35,713 bases of DNA from Alphaproteobacteria bacterium (GCA_016124255.1 WGOB01000015.1:1-35713), one strand, 5' to 3'; counted from the first letter of the stretch, positions 24,666 through 33,679 are shown. A program made the numbers and translations. Notes: generated from the sequence alone by a model not told the origin.

Positions 24666-27331
24666 CGTCGCTCGCGTCCGAGCCGTTCAAGCAGCGCCGG
24701 CACATGCACCTGGTCTTCCTTGTAGTTCCCGGTGAGCGCCACCATCACCAGATTGACGCCGAACCGGAGTGATAATTCGCGCTGTCGCGGCCCGCCGGAC
24801 AGTCCCGATCCGCCCTCAGACGCCCACGCCGCCGCCCAGTCTCCGTCGCCGACGAACAGCGATGCGACGCCGTCGCGCGCCGAGGCGGCGCCCGCGCTTT
24901 CACCCCACAGCCGCGGTGCGCTCGCGCGGCCGGGAAACGCGCGCAGGAGATAGAACGATCGCGCCAGGACATGGTCCGCGTCGATCGGCTCGAGCGGCGG
25001 TGCATCGAGGCCTGCAAGCATGATCGCGGCGGGACCGCGATTGCCCGCCGCGCGCCGGCCCGCGTCGCGCGTATCGACCAGCACCATACCGCCGAGCCGG
25101 AGATAGCGGTCGAGATTGGCCACCGCCTCGTTGCTGAGCGGCCGCGGCGCAGGCGGCGCCGGCCAATAGATGAACGGGTAGACGGAGAGATCGTCGCGCG
25201 CGAGATCGACGCCAATCGGCGCCTCCGGCTCCACGGTCGTCCGAGAACGGAGCGTCTCGGTCAGCGCCTCCAGCCCATCGCGCGCGATGCGGTCGGTGGC
25301 GGCGTCGCCGGTCCGCACGTAGGCGAGGTGCAATTGCAGCGTCGGATCGTCCTGCGCGAAGGCGGGCGGCGCCAGGATAAGCGCAGCGATGATCGCCAGC
25401 GCCGCCCCGCCCGCGCGCGCCAACCGCGGCATCCGTCCTGCAAGCCACAGCGAGAGCAAAAGATCGAGCGCGAGGAGTGCTGCCGCGGCGCCGAGAAAGA
25501 GCCCCGACAGCGGCCGCACGCGCGCGCCCTCGAGCCCGGCGCGCGCGATCGAAGAGGGCAGCGCCAGCGGCGCAAGCCGCTCGTCCGCGCCCGCGGCGTC
25601 CAGCGTCGCGGCGATGCCGGCGCGCTCGTAGAAGCCTGGCGGCGCAGCAGGTCCTGCGCGCGCGCTCGCGAACGCCTCCGCGTCGATCGCGGCGGCGTCT
25701 GCATCCGCTGGCGAAAGCGCGCCGAACCCATCCATCAGCCGCGTCGCGACATAGGGCCCGGAGGCGTCGGGCCGCTCCTCGGATTCGCCGCCGCGTCCCG
25801 CGAACGCGATCGTCCGCCGCAGCATCTCAACATAGAGCCCGGAGAGTGGCAGGTCCGACCACGCCGGCCCTGCCGTCACATGATAGAGCACGATCAGGCC
25901 GCGCCCCTGCGCCTGCGCCGTCACGACGGGCGCGCCGTCCTCCAGCCGCGCCCACACCCGGCTTTCGGTTTCCGCGCTCGGCTCGGCCAGCACTTGCCGG
26001 CGCACCGCGACATCCTCCGGGATCGCAAGCCCCGCGAACGGCGAGTTCGCCGCAAACGGGCGCACGTGCTGCGGCCGCTCCCAGGCGAGTGCGCCGCCGA
26101 TCGTGCGCGAACCGGGCCTAAGCCGTACGGGCAGGAGATCGTCGGCGTCGTTCGCGAGCCTTGGCCCCGCAAAACGGATCAGCACGCCGCCGCGCTCGAT
26201 CCATCGCGTCAGCGCATCGCGATCCGCCGGTGCGATGCGGCTTGCGTCGGCGAGCACCATCGCCTGCACGCGCCGGCGCACGAGGTCGCCGACATCGCCG
26301 CGCCGCAGGCTGGCGTAGGGCGAAAGCGCGCGATCGACATAGAAGAGATCGGAGAGCAGCGGCTGGCCTTGGCCGCCGGGATCGACGAGCCCGACCGTCG
26401 GTCGTGCAGCGCCCCCGGGCATCAGCCGCACCGCGCCGGCGCTGTCTTCGCCCACGATGCGCACCCGCGCGGTGCGCGCCGCGATCTCGGGCGGCAGATC
26501 GATGCGCGCGATCGCGCTTTCGCCGGTGAAGCGGAATTCCGCGGCGCCGAGCGAGCGCCCCTCGGCCGTCTCCGCCGTCACCGCGCCCACGTCGGAACTC
26601 GTTTGCGCCCGCCGCAACTCGGCAGTCACCCCGTCCGCGCCCACGCTTGCGCCGACCACCGCGCGCGCCGTGCGCGCCGGCATCCGCGCCGTCACCGCGC
26701 CCTTGGCGGTGAGCGCTGACGCGAGCGCCTGCGCGCCCTCGTCATCAAGCCCGTTGGCGATCCACAAGATCCGGTCAAATCGTCCGGGCACGGATTGGAT
26801 CCGCCCGGCCGCTGCGGCGCGGTCGACACGCCAGGGCTGAGGCTCTAGCGCATTGAAGTGTCCCCGCGCCTCGCCGGGCGTGAACGCCTCCCCGGCGTCG
26901 CGCGGGATGCGGGCCGGCGCCGTATGCAGCACGAAAATCTGCCCGCCGCCGCGTTCGGCTTCGGCCACAGCGTCGAGTGCAGCTGCCCGCGCCTGCGCCC
27001 AGAACGGCGCGCTGGTCCAGCCGTCGTCGATGACGATCAGCGTGCGTCCGCCCCGCGTTTGCGCCTCCGCCGCCGCCTCCGGCGTCAGGCTCGGCCGTGC
27101 GAACCCGATGATCGCCAGCGCACACATCAACGCGCGCAGAAGAACGAGCCAGAGCGGCGCCCGCTCGCGCGATTGTTCGTCCGTCTGCAGCCCCAGCAGC
27201 AGGCGCAGCGGCGGAAACACACGCCGCTGCGGGGCCGGCGGCGTGGCGCGCAGGATCAGGAACAGCACCGGCAGCGACGCCAGCGCCCACAACGCCAGCG
27301 GCGCGCCGAACGTGATCGGCCCCCATGTCAA
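24662..27331 (-). CDS. BatA-like N-terminus / DUF4159 membrane protein
   Basis: 889-residue membrane protein. The BatA-like N-terminus has two helices (about 6-28 and 58-80). It continues into a VWA-like region beginning LIVIDDGWTSAPFW, where canonical MIDAS DxSxS is absent. A large middle region follows, then two helices around 620-665, and a C-terminal DUF4159 domain (from LQLHLAYVRTGD, with VYPFIYWPAPP and YLRLGGMVLVDTRDAG). DUF4159 resembles a degenerate amidotransferase-like fold. The only reasonable start is TTG at 27331, which overlaps the DUF58 stop (TTGA), giving the MTWGPITFGAPLALWAL N-terminus expected for the family. Part of the MoxR cluster. Confidence 0.88.
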   Translation of the reverse strand: MTWGPITFGAPLALWALASLPVLFLILRATPPAPQRRVFPPLRLLLGLQTDEQSRERAPLWLVLLRALMCALAIIGFARPSLTPEAAAEAQTRGGRTLIVIDDGWTSAPFWAQARAAALDAVAEAERGGGQIFVLHTAPARIPRDAGEAFTPGEARGHFNALEPQPWRVDRAAAAGRIQSVPGRFDRILWIANGLDDEGAQALASALTAKGAVTARMPARTARAVVGASVGADGVTAELRRAQTSSDVGAVTAETAEGRSLGAAEFRFTGESAIARIDLPPEIAARTARVRIVGEDSAGAVRLMPGGAARPTVGLVDPGGQGQPLLSDLFYVDRALSPYASLRRGDVGDLVRRRVQAMVLADASRIAPADRDALTRWIERGGVLIRFAGPRLANDADDLLPVRLRPGSRTIGGALAWERPQHVRPFAANSPFAGLAIPEDVAVRRQVLAEPSAETESRVWARLEDGAPVVTAQAQGRGLIVLYHVTAGPAWSDLPLSGLYVEMLRRTIAFAGRGGESEERPDASGPYVATRLMDGFGALSPADADAAAIDAEAFASARAGPAAPPGFYERAGIAATLDAAGADERLAPLALPSSIARAGLEGARVRPLSGLFLGAAAALLALDLLLSLWLAGRMPRLARAGGAALAIIAALILAPPAFAQDDPTLQLHLAYVRTGDAATDRIARDGLEALTETLRSRTTVEPEAPIGVDLARDDLSVYPFIYWPAPPAPRPLSNEAVANLDRYLRLGGMVLVDTRDAGRRAAGNRGPAAIMLAGLDAPPLEPIDADHVLARSFYLLRAFPGRASAPRLWGESAGAASARDGVASLFVGDGDWAAAWASEGGSGLSGGPRQRELSLRFGVNLVMVALTGNYKEDQVHVPALLERLGRERR

Positions 27332-28173
27332 AGGCCCCGCTCCGAGAGCGCTGCGGCAAGCAGTGCGAACACCGGTGCAGGCGGATGATCCGTGCGGTGC
27401 GTCACGAGCAGGAATCCGAGCGCCCGCGCCATCTCGCGCATCCCGCGCCGGTGCGCGGCGAGCCGTTCGGCGAACGCCTCGCGCGCGTGTTCCGCCCGTC
27501 CGAGCACGATCTCGTTGCGCCCGCTGATTTCATGAAACAGCGTCCGCCCGGAATAAGGGAAATCTTCCTCCGCCGGATCGCAGATCATCACGCACGCCCC
27601 GTTTGCGCCGGCGGCGGAGAGGCGCGCCAGCCGCGCGCGCCAGATGTCGAGCGGCTCGTAGAAATCGCTGGCAAGGATGAGGCAGGCGCGCGTGCGCGGC
27701 GCTTCCGGCGCAGGCGAGCGCTGCGCAACAAGATCGAGCGCCGCCTGATCCACCGCCCGGGGCCCCGCCCGCGTCGGCGCGCCGAGCGCGCTCACGCGCT
27801 CGCCGCCGCGCGCAAACAAAGTCGCGAGTGCGAGGCTCAGCACCAGCGCGCGCCGCCTTTTTGTGGGGAGCTTCTCGTCTGAGCGCCAGTCGAAGCCCGG
27901 GTGAGGATCGAGCCAGAACGCTGCATTCTGCGCCGCTTCGCGCTCGCGCTCGCGCACATAGAGACGCTCGCCGCGCGCGCTGCGCCGCCAATCTACGAGG
28001 CGCGCGCCGTCTTCCGACCGATGATCGCGATATTGCCAGAACGCCTCGCCCTCGCCCGCGCGCCGGCGCCCGTGCAGCCCAGGCGCCGCCGCCGCCAGCC
28101 GCCGCGCTTCAAGCAGAACGCCCGGCAGATCCCCCGCCAGGGCCGCCGCTTCATTGCGCGACTGGTCGATCAC
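27328..28173 (-). CDS. DUF58 domain protein of the MoxR cluster
   Basis: 281-residue soluble protein, the usual partner of MoxR ATPases. The family block GEAFWQYRDHRSEDGARLVDWRRSARG is clear, followed by YVREREREAAQNAAFWLD and a VWA-like domain. At the MIDAS position many DUF58 proteins have DxSxS, but here it reads DPHPGFDW, so both serines are missing and metal binding may be lost. The start is GTG 28173, because no ATG occurs in frame after the upstream moxR stop. moxR ends 42 bases upstream, and the next gene starts within this stop. Confidence 0.88.
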   Translation of the reverse strand: MIDQSRNEAAALAGDLPGVLLEARRLAAAAPGLHGRRRAGEGEAFWQYRDHRSEDGARLVDWRRSARGERLYVREREREAAQNAAFWLDPHPGFDWRSDEKLPTKRRRALVLSLALATLFARGGERVSALGAPTRAGPRAVDQAALDLVAQRSPAPEAPRTRACLILASDFYEPLDIWRARLARLSAAGANGACVMICDPAEEDFPYSGRTLFHEISGRNEIVLGRAEHAREAFAERLAAHRRGMREMARALGFLLVTHRTDHPPAPVFALLAAALSERGL

Positions 28174-28215
28174 GGCGAACGATCCGTACGCTGAGAAATG
28201 CGCCTCACGCCGCCC

Positions 28216-29220
28216 TCATGCGGCTCTGGCCGCGAGGTCGTCCACAAGGCTGTCGATGTCGAGCCCTTCCGCGCGCGCGCCAAAGGAGAGCTGCATACGG
28301 TGCACCAGCGCCGGCCGCGCCAGCGCCGCCACGTCGTCGAGCGCCGGCGCGAGCCGTCCGCGCAGAAGCGCCCGCGCCCGCGTCGCCAGCATCAGCGCCT
28401 GTCCTGCGCGCGGGCCGGGCCCCCACGCGACATGCTGGTTCACCCGCGGATCGACCGACGAGCCAGGCCGCGCCGAGCGCACCAGCTGCAAGATCGCGGC
28501 GAGCACTTTTTCGCCCACCGGCATGCGCCGCACCAAGGTCTGCAGCGCGATCACCGTGTTCGGATCAAGCACGCGCTGCGGGGCCGCTTCGCCGACCCCC
28601 GTCGTCTCAACGATGATCCGCCGCTCGGTCTCGCTGTCGGGATAGGGCACGTCGATCTGCAGGAGAAAACGGTCGAGCTGCGCTTCCGGCAAAGGGTAGG
28701 CGCCTTCATGCTCGATCGGGTTCTGCGTCGCGAGCACGTGAAACGGCGTCGGCACGTCATAGGCCGTCCCCGCCACGGTCACGTGCCGCTCCTGCATCGC
28801 CTGCAAGAGCGCCGATTGCGTGCGCGGCGAGGCGCGGTTGATCTCGTCCGCCATCAGGAGCTGTGTGAATACCGGCCCTTTCACGAACCGGAAACGCCGC
28901 CGCCCGGCTTCGTCCTGGTCGAGCACCTCGGAGCCCAATATATCGGCGGGCATGAGATCGGGCGTGAACTGCACCCGGGCCCAGTCGAGCCCCAGCACCG
29001 TGGCCATCGCCGCCACCAGCCGAGTCTTGGCCAAGCCGGGCGCGCCGACGAGCAGCCCATGCCCGCCCGCGAGCACGCAGGCGAGCGAGAGCTCCACCAC
29101 CCGGTCCTGGCCGAACACCGCCTTGGCGATTTCGCTGCGCGCCTGGGCGAGGAGGGCGCCCGCGCGTTCGGCGTCGGCGGCGAGCTGGGGATCGGCTGAC
29201 ATCGTGGCGGGACCGCTCAT
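28216..29220 (-). CDS. moxR: MoxR family AAA+ ATPase
   Basis: 334-residue AAA+ ATPase with chaperone-like roles in assembling or activating protein complexes, often metal-dependent ones. Walker A GAPGLAKT (59-66), Walker B LLMADEIN (121-128), sensor ATQNPIEHEGAYPLPEAQLDRF, and the C-terminal lid region with RVNQHVAWGPGPRAGQALM are all intact. ATG 29220 is taken as start. ATG 29202 (MSADPQL) is possible and only six residues shorter. The frame is open far upstream, but that stretch is antisense to the DUF1285 gene. It is the first gene of the minus-strand cluster and divergent from the DUF1285-nudL-cca operon with 45 bases between. Confidence 0.95.
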   Translation of the reverse strand: MSGPATMSADPQLAADAERAGALLAQARSEIAKAVFGQDRVVELSLACVLAGGHGLLVGAPGLAKTRLVAAMATVLGLDWARVQFTPDLMPADILGSEVLDQDEAGRRRFRFVKGPVFTQLLMADEINRASPRTQSALLQAMQERHVTVAGTAYDVPTPFHVLATQNPIEHEGAYPLPEAQLDRFLLQIDVPYPDSETERRIIVETTGVGEAAPQRVLDPNTVIALQTLVRRMPVGEKVLAAILQLVRSARPGSSVDPRVNQHVAWGPGPRAGQALMLATRARALLRGRLAPALDDVAALARPALVHRMQLSFGARAEGLDIDSLVDDLAARAA

Positions 29221-29265
29221 GCGCGCCAGACAGAGGCGCTTGGGGGCGAAATTAGGGCGTGTGCG

Positions 29266-29820
29266 ATGAGCGGTGAAAGCCAATCGTTCGCCGCGTTCAT
29301 CGCGGGCCTGCAACGCGCCGCGGGGGAGAAACGCCCCCCGCCGCCGGTGCATCTGTGGAACCCCGCCTATTGCGGCGCCGCCGGCTTCGAAATCCTCGCC
29401 GATGGAACCTGGAAGCACGAAGGCGTACGCATCACCCGCGAGCCGATGGTGCGCCTGTTCGCCTCGATCCTGCGTAAGGACGGGGACGGCATGACCTATC
29501 TCGTCACTCCCGGCGAAAAGATCCGCGTCGATGTCGAGGACGCACCCTTCGTGGCCGTCCGCGCCGACCGCAGCGTGGACGGCCAAGCCATCGCCTTCAC
29601 CACCAATGTCGGCGATGTGGTCATCGCCGGGCCGGACAATCCGATCCGCGTCGAGATCGACGCGGCCGGCGCCCCGCGCCCCTATGTGCTGGTCCGCGGA
29701 CGCCTCGAGGCTCGGATACTTCGCCCCCCGTTCTATGAGCTGGTCGGCTGGGCCGAGACGCGCGACGGCGTGCTGAGCGTGGAAAGCCAAGGCGCCCGCT
29801 TCGAACTGGGCCGCACATGA
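29266..29820 (+). CDS. DUF1285 family protein
   Basis: 184-residue soluble protein. The family signature is plain: PVHLWNPAYCGAAGFEILAD, GTWKHEGVRITREPMVRLFA, YLVTPGEKIRVDVEDAPFVAV. DUF1285 has no established biochemical role. Its gene is often next to a Nudix hydrolase and cca in alphaproteobacteria, as here. It ends within the start of the Nudix gene (ATGA), so these are co-translated. Promoter elements must lie in or near the 45-base gap shared with moxR. Confidence 0.9.
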   Translation: MSGESQSFAAFIAGLQRAAGEKRPPPPVHLWNPAYCGAAGFEILADGTWKHEGVRITREPMVRLFASILRKDGDGMTYLVTPGEKIRVDVEDAPFVAVRADRSVDGQAIAFTTNVGDVVIAGPDNPIRVEIDAAGAPRPYVLVRGRLEARILRPPFYELVGWAETRDGVLSVESQGARFELGRT

Positions 29821-30446
29821 GCGCCGCGGATTTCGACGTCGCGGATCTCTTTGAGCGCCTGCAGTCGCGGCTCGATCCGCTCGATGGTCCAGCGACCGCG
29901 GCCGGGCGCAGTGATTTCGACCTCGACCCCGGCTTCGTCCCGCCCGGGTCGCGGACGCTTCGCGCCGCCGCCGTGCTCGCGCCGATCGTGCGCCGCCCGG
30001 CGGGGTGGACAATGCTCTTCACCGAGCGCGCGGCCGATCTCCCGAGCCATCCGGGGCAGGTGTCGTTTCCAGGCGGCAAGCTTCAGCCGGGCGAGGCCCC
30101 CGCCGCGGCGGCCTTGCGCGAGGCGGAAGAAGAACTTGGCGTCCCGCGTGCGCTGTTCGCCCCTGTGGGCGCATGGGAATCGTACGAGACTGGCACCGGC
30201 TACCGCATCACGCCGATTTTGGCGCTGATCGAGCCGGGTTTTGTCCTGGCGCCCGATCCGCGCGAAGTGGCGGGCGTGTTCGAGACGCCGTTGAGCTTTC
30301 TGATGAACCCATTGAATCACGAAGTGCGCAAAGCGATGTGGCAAGGCCGTGAACGGACCTACTACGCGATGCCCCACGACGGTAAATTCATCTGGGGCGC
30401 CACCGCAGGCATGATTCGTGCGCTCTATGAGCGGCTCTACGCATGA
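29817..30446 (+). CDS. nudL: CoA pyrophosphatase, Nudix hydrolase
   Basis: 209-residue Nudix hydrolase of the NudL/CoA-pyrophosphatase group, which cleaves CoA and its derivatives to phosphopantetheine and adenosine 3',5'-bisphosphate. The Nudix box is complete: G87-x5-E93-x7-REAEEELGV (101-109), preceded by the group motif HPGQVSFPGG. The C-terminal part (FIWGATAGMIRALYE) also fits. It overlaps DUF1285 upstream and cca downstream by ATGA on each side. Confidence 0.92.
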   Translation: MSAADFDVADLFERLQSRLDPLDGPATAAGRSDFDLDPGFVPPGSRTLRAAAVLAPIVRRPAGWTMLFTERAADLPSHPGQVSFPGGKLQPGEAPAAAALREAEEELGVPRALFAPVGAWESYETGTGYRITPILALIEPGFVLAPDPREVAGVFETPLSFLMNPLNHEVRKAMWQGRERTYYAMPHDGKFIWGATAGMIRALYERLYA

Positions 30447-31675
30447 AGATACACGCAGACTGGCTCACGCGTCCGCAGACGAAACGCATCATCGCCGCGC
30501 TCGATGCGGCGCGCGCGAACGCCGCGCGCTTCGTCGGCGGCTGCGTGCGCAATGCGGTGATGGGTTTGCCCGCGGACGACATTGATATCGCCACCCAGCT
30601 CACGCCGGATCAGGTGATGGAGGCGGGCCGAAAGGCGAACCTCGCCGTCGCGCCAACCGGCCTCGATCACGGCACCATCACGCTCGTCGCCGATCACATC
30701 CCTTATGAAGTCACGACGCTGCGCCGCGACGTCTCAACCGATGGGCGCCGCGCCACCGTTGCGTTCACCGAAGCGTGGGAGGAGGATGCACAGCGCCGCG
30801 ACTTCCGCCTCAACGCGCTCTACGCCGATCCGGACGGCGCCGTTCACGATCCCACCGGCGGCGGCGTCGATGACGCCAAGGCTGGCCGCGTCATCTTCAT
30901 CGGCGACGCCGATCAGCGCCTGCGCGAAGACTATCTCCGCATCCTGCGCTTCTTCCGCTTCAGCGCCTGGTACGCGAAAGACATCGACTCGGCCGGTCTC
31001 GCCGCCTGCGCCCGCAACGTCGCCGGCCTCGACGGCCTCTCCGCGGAGCGCATCTGGAAAGAGACGAAGAAGCTTTTCGCCGCCGCCGATCCGCGCCCCG
31101 CACTCGCCGCGATGGAGGAGAGCGGCGTCCGCGCCCGCGCGCTGCCGGAATTGACGCAGACCGAGCGGCTGGCGCGCCTCATTGCGCTGGAGACGGATAA
31201 TTTCCTGCCCGCCGACGCCATGACGCGCCTCGCGGCTGGCCTCGCCGATCAAGCGGCGGCGCGCGCGGTGGCCTCACGCCTGAAGGTTTCCAACGAGGAA
31301 CGCGCCCGCCTTGTCGCCGCCCTCGGCGCAACCCCGCGCATCGTGTCCTACATGTCGATCCGCGAAGTGCACCGCGCGCTCTATGCGTTCGGCGCCGAGA
31401 CGTTTTCCGATCGAGTCAAGCTCGCCTGGGCCGCCGACGCCCGCACCAAGACGGTCCCGCAATGGCGCGCGCTGTTGGAGCAGGCGAAAGTCTGGCCGAT
31501 CCCGAAACTGCCGCTCACCGGCGAAGAGGTCATCGCCGCTGGAATCCCCCCGGGTCCGCTCCTCGGCGAAGCGCTGCGCGAAGTCGAATCCTGGTGGATC
31601 GACGCCGACTTCCCCGACGACAAACTCTCCATCGCCGAGCGCCTCAAGGCGGTGGTCCAGGGGCTGACGCCCTAG
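30443..31675 (+). CDS. cca: CCA tRNA nucleotidyltransferase
   Basis: 410-residue class II CCA-adding enzyme that builds or repairs the 3'-CCA end of tRNAs. The nucleotidyltransferase head has FVGGCVRNAVMG (30-41) and the metal pair in DDIDIA (Asp46/Asp48). This is followed by TTLRRDVSTDGRRATVAFT, RRDFRLNALYAD, and the nucleotide-reading block around RLREDYLRILRFFRFSAWY. The C-terminal helical tail is of normal length. It is the last gene of the DUF1285-nudL-cca operon. Confidence 0.95.
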   Translation: MKIHADWLTRPQTKRIIAALDAARANAARFVGGCVRNAVMGLPADDIDIATQLTPDQVMEAGRKANLAVAPTGLDHGTITLVADHIPYEVTTLRRDVSTDGRRATVAFTEAWEEDAQRRDFRLNALYADPDGAVHDPTGGGVDDAKAGRVIFIGDADQRLREDYLRILRFFRFSAWYAKDIDSAGLAACARNVAGLDGLSAERIWKETKKLFAAADPRPALAAMEESGVRARALPELTQTERLARLIALETDNFLPADAMTRLAAGLADQAAARAVASRLKVSNEERARLVAALGATPRIVSYMSIREVHRALYAFGAETFSDRVKLAWAADARTKTVPQWRALLEQAKVWPIPKLPLTGEEVIAAGIPPGPLLGEALREVESWWIDADFPDDKLSIAERLKAVVQGLTP

Positions 31676-31744
31676 CAGCGTCGTTGACGGGCGCCGGCGA
31701 CGGCGCAACAATTCCAGATAGCGCGAGGGCGCGCGAGGCCCATC

Positions 31745-33073
31745 ATGACTGTGCCGCCAACCAGATACGCGCGGAACGGCGATGTACACATCGCCTACAG
31801 CACGTCCGGGGATGGTCCGATTGATTTGGTCTGGTGCGCGGGTTTTGTCACCCATCTCGAGTACGCCTACGAGTACCCGCGCCTCGCACATCTGATCAGG
31901 CGGCTCGGCGGGTTCACACGTCTCGTTCGCTTCGACAAGCGTGGCGTCGGCCTGTCGGATCGCCGCAACGTCGTCGCCTCCTTTGAAACGCACATGGACG
32001 ACCTCCGCGCCGTGATGGACGCCGCGGGCGTCGAACGCGCCGCCATCATGGGCGTCTCAGAGGGCGGACCGACGGCGTTGCTGTTCGCCGCGACCTATCC
32101 TGAACGCGTTTCCGCACTCGTTCTGGTGAATTCTTATGCGTGTCAGATGCGCGACGAGGATCAGCCCTGGGGCTTTGCGGCATCGGACGTCGAACTTTGG
32201 CGACAACACATGGTGGACAATTGGGGGCGCGCCATCGGTCTCAGCCAATGGGCCCCCAGCGTGAAGAACGATGCAGTCTACAAGGCGTGGTGGGAACAAT
32301 ACCTCAAGCTTGGCGCGAGCCCTGGCGCCGTTGCAGACATGACGGCGCTCTACCCGCATATCGACGTGCGGAACGTGCTTCCGGTCATTCAGGCGCCGAC
32401 ATTGGTGATCCACGCAGCGGGGGACCGCGCCGTCCCGATCCAGTCCGGTCGCGCGCTCGCGTCCGCGATCCCAAACGCGCGTCTCGTCGAGCTCGACAGC
32501 GTCGATCACGCGCCTTGGCTGGGCGATCTCGAACGCGTTGTCGAGGAGATCGAAGTCTTTCTCACCGGCCAGCCGTCCGCGCCCGCGCTCGATCGCGTGC
32601 TGGCGACTGTGCTCTACACCGATCTCGTCGACTCCACGGCCCAGGCGGCGAAGGCGGGCGATGCGCGATGGGGTCAGCTGATGTCCGAGCACGAAACCAT
32701 CGCCAGGCGCGAGATTGAGCGCGCCAGTGGCCGCACAATAAAATTTCTAGGCGACGGCGTCCTGGCGACATTCGACGGCCCGGTGCGCGCCATCCGCTGC
32801 GCTCAGGCGATGCGTGCGGCGATGGCCACCCTCGGCGTGGAGATGCGCGCCGGGTTGCACACCGGCGAAATATCGCTTGCCGCTGCCGATGTTGGCGGCA
32901 TCGCGGTCAATATCGCCGCACGCATCGTCGAGCGCGCCGGTCCAGGCGACGTGTTGACGTCGAGCACGGTGCGCGATCTCGTCATCGGCTCCGGCGTCGG
33001 GTTCGACGACCGCGGCGTGCACGAACTCAAGGGCGTGCCCGGAACCTGGACGCTCTGCGCCGCCCGCGCTTAG
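31745..33073 (+). CDS. Alpha/beta hydrolase fused to class III adenylate/guanylate cyclase
   Basis: 442-residue two-domain protein. Residues 1-275 are an alpha/beta hydrolase with a complete-looking triad: Ser105 (GVSEGG), Asp227 (HAAGDRAV) and His255 (SVDHAPW). Residues about 283-440 are a class III cyclase catalytic domain: metal Asp293 (LYTDLVDST) and Asp337 (FLGDGVL), Lys333, transition-state Asn389 and Arg393 (VNIAAR). The usual purine-specifying position in GDxVN reads GGIAVN, so ATP versus GTP preference is unclear. The same architecture is known in Mycobacterium tuberculosis Rv1900c. No membrane segment. It likely makes a cyclic nucleotide in response to a ligand of the hydrolase domain. 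It lies 69 bases after cca and is probably a separate unit. Confidence 0.92.
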   Translation: MTVPPTRYARNGDVHIAYSTSGDGPIDLVWCAGFVTHLEYAYEYPRLAHLIRRLGGFTRLVRFDKRGVGLSDRRNVVASFETHMDDLRAVMDAAGVERAAIMGVSEGGPTALLFAATYPERVSALVLVNSYACQMRDEDQPWGFAASDVELWRQHMVDNWGRAIGLSQWAPSVKNDAVYKAWWEQYLKLGASPGAVADMTALYPHIDVRNVLPVIQAPTLVIHAAGDRAVPIQSGRALASAIPNARLVELDSVDHAPWLGDLERVVEEIEVFLTGQPSAPALDRVLATVLYTDLVDSTAQAAKAGDARWGQLMSEHETIARREIERASGRTIKFLGDGVLATFDGPVRAIRCAQAMRAAMATLGVEMRAGLHTGEISLAAADVGGIAVNIAARIVERAGPGDVLTSSTVRDLVIGSGVGFDDRGVHELKGVPGTWTLCAARA

Positions 33074-33141
33074 GTGCGGCTTCGCGTGACGCAGCGCCGA
33101 ACTCCCCGCCCGCAATCCGATCCGCGCGCCGTGGACCTCTG

Positions 33142-33672
33142 ATGAAGCTACTGCCATTCCGCCGGGTCTCGTTCGAAACGAGCCTCTCCCTGGAAGACGC
33201 TTTGGCGCGCCTCCACGCAGAGATAGCAGCGCCGCGCGCACGATACGTCCTAGGTCCCATCAAGAGCACTGTTGGGTCAGATTGCGAGGCTCGCCGGTTT
33301 CTGGGTACGGCGCTTCCAGATGGGGCGGTGTTCTACAACAACTTGAACAGCGAGCCCGGTGAGCTCTGGCGTCACAACTCCTTCCAAGCGCACACGCGCG
33401 TACGCATAACGCAGTCGCCTGTCGGCTCACGTGTGGACGCCGTCTTGCGGCTGCGCCGCTTCATACTGGCGTTCACCGTCGCCTGGTGCATTCTGGCTGT
33501 CTTGTTCACGGTGCTGATTACGCTGGGATCGCTGCGTGGCGAAGCGCCTGGTTGGGCGTTGCTGGCGGGGCCCGGACTTCTCGCGTTCATGTGGCTGCTG
33601 ACGAGCTTCGCCTTTGCCGAAGACGCAGAAACGATGGAGCGCATGTTGCGGATCACGCTCGAGCGGGATTAG
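33142..33672 (+). CDS. Membrane protein of unknown function
   Basis: 176-residue protein. The N-terminal 105 residues are soluble with mixed alpha/beta character (VSFETSLSLEDALARLHAEI, RVRITQSPVGSRVDAVLRL). Two membrane helices follow (about 108-130 and 138-158), then a short charged tail. Fold and topology resemble small sensor-like or phage-resistance orphan proteins only vaguely, and no family is recognised. It sits 68 bases after the hydrolase-cyclase gene on the same strand and converges with hemF. The base composition here is slightly less GC-rich than in the neighbours. Confidence 0.65.
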   Translation: MKLLPFRRVSFETSLSLEDALARLHAEIAAPRARYVLGPIKSTVGSDCEARRFLGTALPDGAVFYNNLNSEPGELWRHNSFQAHTRVRITQSPVGSRVDAVLRLRRFILAFTVAWCILAVLFTVLITLGSLRGEAPGWALLAGPGLLAFMWLLTSFAFAEDAETMERMLRITLERD

Positions 33673-33679
33673 CGGCTCC

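Noticed and set aside
23166-24725. 519-codon plus-strand frame opposite the VWA/amidotransferase-like gene
   Set aside because: Shadow of the minus-strand gene. No hydrophobic, catalytic or repeat pattern.
24971-26719. 582-codon plus-strand frame opposite the DUF4159 gene
   Set aside because: Composition is Arg-dominated and low complexity, with no domain. The opposite strand carries a coherent membrane protein.
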